From DTU098 sp964498525 (GTDB lineage: Bacteria; Bacillota; Desulfotomaculia; Desulfotomaculales; Pelotomaculaceae), in contig CAZCGU010000023.1 of the NCBI GenBank assembly GCA_964498525.1, forward strand, positions 1 to 22,465: a stretch of 22,465 nt of DNA, written 5' to 3'. Below the pieces are notes generated by a model. It had not been told where the DNA came from. It saw only the letters and a list, made by a program, of their open reading frames with translations, and ran no database searches. Of this stretch, positions 15,433 through 22,231 are shown piece after piece. The position numbers and the translations under genes are program-made. Each line of letters opens with the position of its first letter. Position 1 is the stretch's first letter.

Positions 15433-16203
15433 ATGGTTCTGGTTTTTGATGTGGGCAACACCAATATAGTCCTGGGGGTGTTCCGGGATAAGGAACTGGT
15501 GGCGAACTGGCGGCTTTCCACAAGCCGCAACCGTACTTCCGATGAGTACGGGATTACCCTCAGGGATTTGTTTGGCGCTTCCGGACTGGAAATGAAATCG
15601 ATCAAGGCGGTGGTTATTTCCACTGTTGTGCCGCCGTTGAACCATATTCTGGACAATGCGTGCCGGAGATACTTCAATGTTAACCCGATCATGGTGGGCC
15701 CGGGGATTAAAACAGGGCTTTCTATTAAGTATGAGAACCCCAGGGAAGTGGGCGCCGACCGCATTGTCAACGCCGTGGCCGGCCTGGAGCTCTACGGGGG
15801 CCCGCTGATTATAGTTGATTTCGGGACAGCCACGACTTTTTGCGCCATCAGCGCCAGGGGAGAGTACCTGGGCGGGGCTATCGCGCCGGGCATCGGCATT
15901 TCCACGGAAGCCCTGTTTGCCCGGGCGGCCAAACTGCCCAGGGTGGAATTGGTCAAGCCGGCCGCTCTAATCGGAAAAAATACGGTCAGCAGTATGCAGG
16001 CGGGTATTTTTTATGGTTTTGTAGGACAGGTTGATGAGATCGTCAGGCGCATGAAAAAAGAACTGGGTGAGGACACTAAGGTTGTAGCCACCGGCGGCAT
16101 GGCCAGGCTGATCTCCCAGGAAAGCGCGGCCATCCAGCAGGTTGACCCCCTGCTGACCCTGACCGGCCTGCGGCTAATCTACGAAAGGAACCAACAGCGT
16201 TAA
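15433..16203 (+). CDS. coaX: Type III pantothenate kinase
   Basis: CoaX phosphorylates pantothenate, the first step of coenzyme A synthesis. It has 256 residues. ASKHA-fold motifs are DVGNTNIVLGVF (6-17), ENPREVGADRIVNAVAG (101-117), DFGTATTF (129-136) and GGAIAPGIGIS (147-157). ATG 15433 has a modest gcaggga upstream. The 15276-15432 gap has a CCCGCCGGCGGG palindrome near 15350 but no clear terminator. dusB follows after a duplicated junction. Linkage to greA and lysS is common in Gram-positives. Confidence 0.97.
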   Translation: MVLVFDVGNTNIVLGVFRDKELVANWRLSTSRNRTSDEYGITLRDLFGASGLEMKSIKAVVISTVVPPLNHILDNACRRYFNVNPIMVGPGIKTGLSIKYENPREVGADRIVNAVAGLELYGGPLIIVDFGTATTFCAISARGEYLGGAIAPGIGISTEALFARAAKLPRVELVKPAALIGKNTVSSMQAGIFYGFVGQVDEIVRRMKKELGEDTKVVATGGMARLISQESAAIQQVDPLLTLTGLRLIYERNQQR

Positions 16204-16373
16204 GAACCGGCCCGGCGCAGCTATGAAACCCGGTTGCGGCCGCCGGGCACGTTGACTTCCCGCTGATCCCGCGATCCATACCATGCCGGCCGCCGGCCAT
16301 AAGTTAATCCACGAAAGGAACCAACAGCATTGAAAATCGGCCCGGTACAGCTGGAAAATCCGGTTATAGCCGC
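16175..16373. repeat. Degenerate duplication of the coaX/dusB junction, period 130 bp
   Basis: 16175-16243 and 16305-16373 align without gaps over 69 bp with 14 mismatches, 13 of them transitions. The first copy covers the end of coaX and a ruined dusB start (the TTG start is TTA and an in-frame TGA follows). The second copy contains the working aaaggaa and TTG start of dusB. The intergenic DNA is thus largely a decayed duplicate. Confidence 0.8.
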
Positions 16374-17292
16374 GCCCATGGCCGGCGTCACCGATAAAGC
16401 ATACCGCATCCTGGCCAGGGAGGCTGGCTGCGGCCTGGTCTGCACCGAAATGGTGAGCGACCAGGCCCTTTTGTACGGCAACCCCAAGACCTGCAGCCTG
16501 CTGGACATCTCGGGGGAAACCGGCCCGGTCAGTGTGCAAATATTTGGCTCCAACGCTGATTACATGGCCCGGGCGGCGGAAATTGCGGAAAGCCGGGGGG
16601 CCGACCTGATCGATATCAATATGGGCTGCCCCACACCTAAAATAGTTAAGAACAACGAGGGATCAGCCTTGATGCGGGACCCCTTAAAAGCCGCCGGTCT
16701 GGTGGCTGCGGTAGTCAGCCGGGTCAAGGTCCCCATTACCGTAAAAATGCGCAAGGGCTGGAGCGAAGACAATGTCAACGCGGTGGAGCTGGCGCGGCTT
16801 GTGACAGCCGCCGGGGCCGCCGCCGTAACCGTGCACGGCCGTACCCGGGGCCAGTTTTACAGCGGCAGGGCCGACTGGGAGATTATCGCCGCGGTTAAAG
16901 AAGCCGTCAGCGTACCGGTGATCGGCAACGGCGATATCTGGGAGCCGCCCGACGCCCTGGCTATGCTCCGGCAAACGGGTTGTGACGCAGTTATGATCGG
17001 GCGGGCCGCCCTGGGCAACCCCTGGATTTTTACCCGGACCCTCCACTACCTGAAAACCGGCGAACTCCTTCCCGGCCCCGCCAATGCCGAAAGAATCGCC
17101 GCCGCCCTCAGGCATTTCGACCTGCTGGTCCGGTTTAAAGGCGAAAAAGTGGCTGTTTGGGAGATGCGCAAACACGCGGCCTGGTATACCCGGGGTTTAA
17201 GGAATTCAGCCCGCCTCAGGGAATCCATCAACAGATGTCAGTCAAAGGAAGAAATTAAGGATACCCTGACCTTATTTTTATCCGTCCAATAA
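16330..17292 (+). CDS. dusB: tRNA-dihydrouridine synthase (DusB family)
   Basis: This FMN-dependent enzyme reduces specific uridines in tRNA to dihydrouridine using NAD(P)H. It has 320 residues, TIM barrel plus helical C-terminus. The start is TTG 16330, 10 nt after aaaggaa. Motifs are APMAGVTD (15-22), the catalytic cysteine in MGCPTPKIVKNNEGSALM (Cys100), KMRKGW (139-144), HGRTRGQFYSG (169-179) and IGNGDIWEP. A terminator lies 9 bp after the stop. Confidence 0.96.
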   Translation: MKIGPVQLENPVIAAPMAGVTDKAYRILAREAGCGLVCTEMVSDQALLYGNPKTCSLLDISGETGPVSVQIFGSNADYMARAAEIAESRGADLIDINMGCPTPKIVKNNEGSALMRDPLKAAGLVAAVVSRVKVPITVKMRKGWSEDNVNAVELARLVTAAGAAAVTVHGRTRGQFYSGRADWEIIAAVKEAVSVPVIGNGDIWEPPDALAMLRQTGCDAVMIGRAALGNPWIFTRTLHYLKTGELLPGPANAERIAAALRHFDLLVRFKGEKVAVWEMRKHAAWYTRGLRNSARLRESINRCQSKEEIKDTLTLFLSVQ

Positions 17293-17301
17293 ATTTTTTA
17301 A

Positions 17302-17328
17302 AGCCCTTGAAATAGGGCTCCTTTTTTT
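17302..17328 (+). terminator. Rho-independent terminator after dusB
   Basis: agccct (17302-17307) pairs with agggct (17314-17319) across a 6-nt loop, followed by c and a run of seven T to 17328. Confidence 0.8.
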
Positions 17329-17404
17329 GTTAAGATTTCATTATACGCAATGTATACAATTTTGTGCACATATTCTGGAGAAAATCGGGCAACCTGGGGA
17401 ACAA

Positions 17405-17491
17405 TGGGGGCGATTAGCGCCGTTTAAGCTGAAAGCAGGAAGGTGGTGCAAGTCCGCCATAAGGTAAAAAACGGCGTTTAGCCATAACCCC
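17405..17491 (+). ncRNA. Structured RNA element with cobalamin-riboswitch-like core
   Basis: The element is closed by CGCCGTTT (17418-17425) with AAACGGCG (17469-17476), extended outwards by short stems (ggc 17409-17411 with gcc 17481-17483; ggg with ccc 17488-17490). Inside are a small GCT-GAA-AGC hairpin (17428-17436) and a hairpin GGTGG-TGCAAGT-CCGCC (17442-17458). The run GGAAGGTGGTGCAAGTCC (17438-17455) resembles the conserved GGAA...GGTGnAAntCC core of cobalamin riboswitches, but the usual GCCACTG box is absent. A CCC-GCAA-GGG hairpin follows at about 17509-17517. A weak promoter (TTAAGA 17330-17335, 17 bp, TATACA 17353-17358) could transcribe it. It precedes the HTH and reductase genes, but a separate promoter lies between. 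Confidence 0.45.
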
Positions 17492-17524
17492 GGGTCATGC
17501 GTCGTCCGCCCGCAAGGGGGATCA

Positions 17525-17553
17525 TGTTATTATTGTATCATTACAGGTATAAT
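17525..17553 (+). promoter_or_regulatory. Promoter of the HTH-reductase pair
   Basis: A perfect -10 TATAAT (17548-17553) has a weak -35 tgttat at 17-bp spacing. The predicted RNA start near 17560 leaves no room for a ribosome binding site before GTG 17568, which favours the TTG start at 17586. Confidence 0.5.
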
Positions 17554-17585
17554 CTATAAGTATCATTGTGAGGCGGGGGGAATAC

Positions 17586-18110
17586 TTGGAATTAATCAGA
17601 CTTGGTGAAAAAATTATTAGCAGGCGCAAGCTTGACAGCATCATCAGCGAAATCTTCAGCCTCAGGGCAAAGGGTTTGCCCCAGACCGAGGTGGCCTCCC
17701 GTCTGGGCGTGGACCGGACCCTCGTCTGCCGCCTGGAAAGCCTGGGCGAAATCAGGAAAGGGCGCCGTCTGGCGGTGGTGGGCTTCCCCGTACTGAATAA
17801 AGACGAACTTCAAAAGGCTTTGGAGCGGGAGGGTGTGGATTTTATCTTTTTGCTGTCGGAAAACGAGCGCTGGGAATTTATCAGGCAAAAGAGCGGTATA
17901 GACCTTTTTAATTCCATTATGGAAATGATCGCCAAAGCCCATTCCTACGACCATGTTATTGTTATCGGCTCAAACAAGCGGATTAAAATTTTTGAAGCGG
18001 CTCTCGATAAGGAAGTGGTGGGGTTTGAGATCGGGGAATCGCCCATTCGGGAAGATAAATACGTAGAAACCGGAAAAATTATCGAATTAATCCGGGCGAT
18101 AAAAGGATAG
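17586..18110 (+). CDS. HTH protein of unknown function, paired with the AAR-like reductase
   Basis: TTG 17586 is favoured (174 residues) because purine-rich aggcgggggg (17571-17580) lies 5 nt before it and the promoter leaves too little leader for GTG 17568. The N-terminal third holds a helix-turn-helix (SLRAKGLPQTEVASRLGVDR followed by TLVCRLESLGEI). The remainder looks like an alpha/beta domain (FPVLNKDEL, DFIFLLSENERWEF, HVIVIGSNKRIKIFE), which I do not recognise. It is 13 bp upstream of the reductase gene, so the two are co-transcribed. A regulator of the reductase or of lipid metabolism is a guess from context. Confidence 0.85.
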   Translation: MELIRLGEKIISRRKLDSIISEIFSLRAKGLPQTEVASRLGVDRTLVCRLESLGEIRKGRRLAVVGFPVLNKDELQKALEREGVDFIFLLSENERWEFIRQKSGIDLFNSIMEMIAKAHSYDHVIVIGSNKRIKIFEAALDKEVVGFEIGESPIREDKYVETGKIIELIRAIKG

Positions 18111-18123
18111 GAGGAAGCAGCCT

Positions 18124-19215
18124 TTGCAAAAATTCGCCTTTATGATCCACCCCATGCACGCCGGCGACGTTGCCAGAAAGTTTAAATTTGCCCGGTTTGT
18201 ACCCGATGGAGTCATCGAGCGGGCCTTTTCCCTGCTCCCTTCCATGAAAGTATCCAACATAACCGGGATCAACTCCCCCCACGGGCAAGCCGAAGGTTGG
18301 TTTGTCGCCTGTCCCCTGACGGTGCGGCTGTTGCTGGGGCTCCCCCAGGAATACGTCCTGAATAAAATCATCCAGGGGGGCCGGGTGGCCGAAAAACTGG
18401 GGGCTAAAATTCTAGGTCTGGGTGCTTTCACCAAAGTCGTGGGGGATGCCGGGTTAACGGTTGCCAGTCGTTTAAATATACCGGTAACCACAGGGAACAG
18501 CTATACCGTGGCCACAGCCATCGAAGCCACCCGGGAAGCAGCCAGGGTTATGGGGCACGACCTGAAAAACTCTTCCGTTGTGATCATGGGGGCTACCGGC
18601 GCCATCGGGCGGGTTTGCGCCCTGATACTGGCCAGGGAAGCCCGCAGCATAACCCTTGTAGCCCGAAATGAGCGCAAGCTGGAGGAGCTTGCCGCCAAAA
18701 TTCTATTTGACACCGGCCTGGCTGTAAAAGTCACCTCCGACAGTAAGAAAGCACTGCAATCAGGTGACGTGGTCATCACCGTAACCAGTTCCGTGGACAC
18801 CGTCATTGAACCGGAAGACTTAAAGAGCGGCGCCGTGGTCTGCGATGTGGCCCGTCCCCGGGACGTTTCCCAGCGGGTGGCCGAGGTGCGGGACGATGTC
18901 CTGGTTATTGAAGGCGGTGTGGTGGAGGTTCCCGGCGATGTGGAGTTCAACCTCAACTTCGGCTTCCCCCCCAAAACTGCTTACGCCTGCATGGCCGAAA
19001 CCATGGTGCTGGCCCTGGAAAAGCGCTACGAGAGCTATACCCTGGGCCGGGAACTTACAGTTCGGCAAGTGGAGGAAATAGCCGGCCTGGCCCGTAAACA
19101 TGGATTTAAGCTGGGCGGCTTTCGCAGCTTCGGCCAGGCCCTCACGGCTAAAGAAATTGAGGGAATTAAAACCCGCGCCGCCGGGCGCGGGATTACACCG
19201 GCCATGGCAAACTAA
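18124..19215 (+). CDS. Homologue of long-chain acyl-ACP reductase (AAR family)
   Basis: The start is TTG 18124 with ggagga (18110-18115), giving 363 residues. Cyanobacterial AAR reduces acyl-ACP to fatty aldehyde; this protein shares its layout. It has a family-typical N-terminal domain (LGLGAFTKVVGDAG, 97-110; TTGNSYTVATAIEA, 122-135), a Rossmann NAD(P)H site GATGAIG (156-162), VARNERKLEEL (179-189), GGVVEVPGDVEFN (264-276) and TAYACMAETM, where Cys289 aligns with the acyl-accepting cysteine (Cys294) of Synechococcus AAR as I remember it. The C-terminal KHGFKLGGF also matches. Firmicute relatives are often annotated as shikimate dehydrogenase-like because of the Rossmann fold; that label is probably wrong here. 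Substrate and product in this anaerobe are unknown; no aldehyde decarbonylase is in the window. Confidence 0.85.
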   Translation: MQKFAFMIHPMHAGDVARKFKFARFVPDGVIERAFSLLPSMKVSNITGINSPHGQAEGWFVACPLTVRLLLGLPQEYVLNKIIQGGRVAEKLGAKILGLGAFTKVVGDAGLTVASRLNIPVTTGNSYTVATAIEATREAARVMGHDLKNSSVVIMGATGAIGRVCALILAREARSITLVARNERKLEELAAKILFDTGLAVKVTSDSKKALQSGDVVITVTSSVDTVIEPEDLKSGAVVCDVARPRDVSQRVAEVRDDVLVIEGGVVEVPGDVEFNLNFGFPPKTAYACMAETMVLALEKRYESYTLGRELTVRQVEEIAGLARKHGFKLGGFRSFGQALTAKEIEGIKTRAAGRGITPAMAN

Positions 19216-19234
19216 AAAAGGGGACAGGATGGCC

Positions 19235-19263
19235 TTGACAAAGCGGGGCCATCTTCTTATAAT
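19235..19263 (+). promoter_or_regulatory. Perfect-consensus sigma-A promoter
   Basis: TTGACA (19235-19240), a 17-bp spacer, then TATAAT (19258-19263). It starts 20 bp after the reductase stop codon. It drives either the greA-lysS transcript with a leader of about 245 nt or a separate small RNA. Confidence 0.85.
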
Positions 19264-19269
19264 GTTTAG

Positions 19270-19407
19270 GAAAAGCGGCGCCTGCATCTGTACTGTAAGC
19301 CACGATACCCCCGGTTTGAAATGGGGCATATCTGTGGGCAGGGAGTACGGGCCAATTGCGCTGCATGATATGAGCACTGCAAAAGATAATGTATTTGCAG
19401 TGCTTTA
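19270..19407 (+). ncRNA. Candidate small RNA or greA leader ending in a strong hairpin
   Basis: From the predicted start near 19270, the transcript reaches an 11-bp perfect hairpin, agcactgcaaa (19373-19383) with tttgcagtgct (19394-19404), followed by only tt then aagtg. It could be an intrinsic terminator, weak because of the poor T tract, or a stabilising 3' hairpin. No well-supported protein is encoded: the frame from ATG 19229 starts before the promoter, and ATG 19262 lies inside the -10 box. Confidence 0.4.
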
Positions 19408-19516
19408 AGTGTAGTTTAGGGCTTTTTGCCGGGAACGCCGTGTTATCATAATCACGGACCAGAGACATATATTGTTTTGAACTCTTATTACAGGGGATAA
19501 GAAGGAGATCGCGTTT

Positions 19517-19993
19517 ATGAGAGAAAAGGAAGTTATTCTGACTATGGATGGTCTTAAAATGCTGGAGGAAGAACTGGAGGAGCTAAAAACTGTAAAAAGG
19601 AGGGAGGTTGCCGAGCGGATCAAGCAGGCCATCGGCTTCGGCGACATCAGCGAAAACTCCGAATATGAAGACGCCAAAAATGAGCAGGCCTTTATTGAAG
19701 GCCGGATCCTGACGCTGGAAAAAATGCTGCGCAACGCCAAAATAATTGACGATGAAAGTATCAGCACCAGTGTAGTGTCCATCGGCTCCACCGTGCTGTT
19801 AAAAGACCTTGAATACGGTGATCAGTTTCAATATACAATTGTCGGATCGGTGGAGGCCGACCCGGGAGCCAATAAGATTTCCAACGAATCCCCGGTGGGC
19901 AAGGCTATTTTAGGAATGACCAAGGGTAATATTGTGGAGGTCAGCGTTCCGGCCGGGCAATTGAAATATCAAATCATGGATATACTGCGGTAG
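19517..19993 (+). CDS. greA: Transcription elongation factor GreA
   Basis: GreA rescues backtracked RNA polymerase by stimulating transcript cleavage. Its 158 residues are the family norm. The N-terminal coiled coil (LTMDGLKMLEEELEELKTV to about 75) carries the acidic tip within DISENSEYEDAKNEQAF (43-59). The C-terminal FKBP-like domain includes VLLKDLEYGDQFQYTIVGS and SPVGKAILGMTKGNIVEV. ATG 19517 has aaggag at 19502-19507. lysS follows 22 bp later. Confidence 0.98.
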   Translation: MREKEVILTMDGLKMLEEELEELKTVKRREVAERIKQAIGFGDISENSEYEDAKNEQAFIEGRILTLEKMLRNAKIIDDESISTSVVSIGSTVLLKDLEYGDQFQYTIVGSVEADPGANKISNESPVGKAILGMTKGNIVEVSVPAGQLKYQIMDILR

Positions 19994-20015
19994 AGAAAGA
20001 AGGTTTTAAATTTAG

Positions 20016-21536
20016 ATGTCAGAACACAAAGCCCGGGAAGCTAACAAGGCCGGCGAGCCGGTCCGGCAGACAGAGGAAGATCTCAATGAATTGATGCGGG
20101 TGCGCAGGGAAAAACTCAGCGAAATGCGGGATAAGGGCGTGGAGCCGTACGGCGGGCGTTTTGAGCGGACCCATGGGGCCCGCGATATTTTGGACGGCTT
20201 TAAGGAACTGGAAAACAAGCCCGTAGTCATCGCCGGCCGGATCATGTCCAGGCGGGGTATGGGCAAGGCCTCCTTTGCCCACATCCAGGACGCCAGCGGC
20301 CAAATTCAGATTTACGTGCGTTCCAACGATGTGGGTAAGGACGCCTACGAACTTTTCGGTAAACTGGATCTGGGCGACATTATCGGGGTCGAAGGCAGTG
20401 TCTTTAAAACCCGGATGGGTGAGGTTACCGTGTCGGCCGGGCGCTTTGTTGTCCTGGCCAAGTCCTTAAGGCCCCTGCCGGAAAAGTGGCACGGCCTGAA
20501 GGACGTGGACCTGCGCTATCGGCAGCGCTATCTTGACCTGATTGTCAACCCGGAAGTCCGGGAAGTCTTTGAGACCCGGAGCAAAATCATCCGGGCTGCC
20601 CGCAGCTTTCTGGACCGCAAGGGGTTTCTGGAAGTAGAAACACCCATGATGCAGACCATTGCCGGCGGCGCTGTGGCCAGGCCCTTCACTACCCACCACA
20701 ACGCCCTGGATATTAACCTTTACCTTAGAATTGCCCCGGAACTTTACTTAAAAAGGCTCTTGGTGGGCGGCTTTGAAAAGGTTTACGAAATTAACCGCAA
20801 TTTCCGCAATGAGGGGATTTCCACCCGCCATAACCCGGAATTCACCATGCTGGAAGTATACCAGGCCTATGGCGACTATCATGATATGATGGACCTGACA
20901 GAGGGGCTTATCTCCTTCCTGGCTTCCGAGGTTCTGGGCAGTTACCGGGTCGAATACCAGGGCACGCCCCTTGACCTCTCCCCGGGGTGGACCAGAATCC
21001 CCATGCTGGATGCCGTAAAACTTTATGCCGGCCTTGATTTCAGTAAACTTAAAACTGCCGGGGAAGCGCGCCAGGCGATAGAGCGGGCGGGTTTCGAACT
21101 GGAACTTAAGCCGTCCGATACCTGGGGTGGCATTTTAAATAAGGTCTTTGAGGAACTGGTTGAACCCAAGCTGATTCAGCCAACCTTTGTTATGGACTAC
21201 CCGGTGGAGATCTCTCCGCTGGCTAAACGCAAGCTGGAAGACCCCAACCTTACTTACCGCTTCGAGCTCTTTATTTACGGCCGGGAGATGGCCAACGCCT
21301 TTTCCGAGCTGAACGATCCCATCGACCAAAAGGAGCGTTTTTTGATGCAGGCGGAAAAAAGGAAAGCCGGCGACGACGAAGCGCATATGATGGATGAAGA
21401 CTACATCAACGCCCTAGAATACGGGATGCCGCCGGCCGGCGGCCTGGGGATCGGCATCGACAGGCTGGTCATGCTTCTGACGGACTCCGCTTCCATCCGC
21501 GATGTCCTGCTTTTCCCCTTAATGAAGCCCCGATAA
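20016..21536 (+). CDS. lysS: Lysyl-tRNA synthetase, class II
   Basis: LysRS charges tRNA-Lys with lysine. The 506-residue class II enzyme has an N-terminal OB-fold anticodon-binding domain (about 68-150, VVIAGRIMSRRGMGKASFAH), motif 2 RNFRNEGISTRHNPEFTMLE (261-280) and motif 3 GLGIGIDRL (476-484). ATG 20016 is preceded by agaaagaagg. The first about 25 residues are a polar extension. It forms the end of the greA-lysS unit and is followed by a terminator before the rRNA promoters. Confidence 0.98.
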   Translation: MSEHKAREANKAGEPVRQTEEDLNELMRVRREKLSEMRDKGVEPYGGRFERTHGARDILDGFKELENKPVVIAGRIMSRRGMGKASFAHIQDASGQIQIYVRSNDVGKDAYELFGKLDLGDIIGVEGSVFKTRMGEVTVSAGRFVVLAKSLRPLPEKWHGLKDVDLRYRQRYLDLIVNPEVREVFETRSKIIRAARSFLDRKGFLEVETPMMQTIAGGAVARPFTTHHNALDINLYLRIAPELYLKRLLVGGFEKVYEINRNFRNEGISTRHNPEFTMLEVYQAYGDYHDMMDLTEGLISFLASEVLGSYRVEYQGTPLDLSPGWTRIPMLDAVKLYAGLDFSKLKTAGEARQAIERAGFELELKPSDTWGGILNKVFEELVEPKLIQPTFVMDYPVEISPLAKRKLEDPNLTYRFELFIYGREMANAFSELNDPIDQKERFLMQAEKRKAGDDEAHMMDEDYINALEYGMPPAGGLGIGIDRLVMLLTDSASIRDVLLFPLMKPR

Positions 21537-21589
21537 GAATATTTCCCGCGTGGATTTGTTCTTCCTATAAAGATAACTATTCAGCGGAC

Positions 21590-21660
21590 GATCCGGCAAG
21601 TGATCCAGCAAATGATCCGGCCAAGACCCAGTGAACGATCCAGCAAATGATCCGGCAAAC
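21590..21660. repeat. 12-bp tandem repeat after lysS
   Basis: gatccRgcaaRt and variants occur at 21590, 21602, 21614, 21637 and 21649, interrupted by gacccagtgaac. It lies between the lysS stop and its terminator. No function is evident. Confidence 0.7.
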
Positions 21661-21671
21661 CGCGATAGATG

Positions 21672-21698
21672 AAAAAGCCCGGCCTGTCCGGGCTTTTT
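21672..21698 (+). terminator. Rho-independent terminator of the greA-lysS unit
   Basis: aaaaagcccgg (21672-21682) pairs perfectly with ccgggcttttt (21688-21698) across a 5-nt loop; the T tract is part of the stem. It would work in both directions. Confidence 0.9.
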
Positions 21699-21758
21699 CC
21701 TTCCGGTTTCCCGCCGGAAGCCGCCCCGATCTTATTTCTTTCCGCTGCCCCGGACCTC

Positions 21759-21788
21759 TTGACAAAGGGCAGTTTGTCATGCTAATAT
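21759..21788 (+). promoter_or_regulatory. rrn promoter P1
   Basis: TTGACA (21759-21764), 18 bp, then TAATAT (21783-21788), about 440 bp upstream of 16S rRNA. Confidence 0.65.
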
Positions 21789-21865
21789 TTATATCCGGGA
21801 CCACCATTTAAGGCCTGTTACGGGCCGCAAGCGGTTCCGGGCCGCAAAAAACCAGAAAATAGTAC

Positions 21866-21895
21866 TTGACCTTACAGCGGCGGAAGTGATAAGAT
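21866..21895 (+). promoter_or_regulatory. rrn promoter P2
   Basis: TTGACC (21866-21871), 18 bp, then TAAGAT (21890-21895). Tandem promoters are usual for rRNA operons. Confidence 0.6.
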
Positions 21896-22231
21896 AACAA
21901 ATGTCGCGCCAAACGGCGCCGGCAACAAAACAAGAACCACGGTCTTTGAAAACTAAACAGTGGATGGATGTAAATTCGGTAGACGTCAGCAGGATGTCAG
22001 CAGTCAGATTCAAGGAAGAAGCCGCAAAAAGCGGATTTTCCCGAACAATCCGGCTGCCAACAACAGGCAACGGCTATCGGAAAACACATGACTCTCGTCA
22101 AGCGAAAGCAAAACGAGCAGTACATTCCAAAACAACGCGTGGGAAGCGAGAGGCGAGGCGAAAGCCACAGAAGCTGCTCGCGGAACACAAAAAACGAGCC
22201 AATCAAACCTTTAGCATAAATTTCAAAAATT
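21896..22231 (+). other. 16S rRNA leader
   Basis: This is the transcribed leader between promoter P2 and mature 16S rRNA. It contains ggtctttgaaaactaaacag (21942-21961), a sequence typical of Gram-positive rRNA spacers and leaders. The open frame running through it into 16S rRNA is not a gene. No tRNA is seen. Confidence 0.6.

Noticed and set aside
19100..19408. 102-codon + frame overlapping the reductase end and the greA leader
   Set aside because: It overlaps the reductase in another frame and contains the consensus promoter; no credible start downstream of the transcription start.
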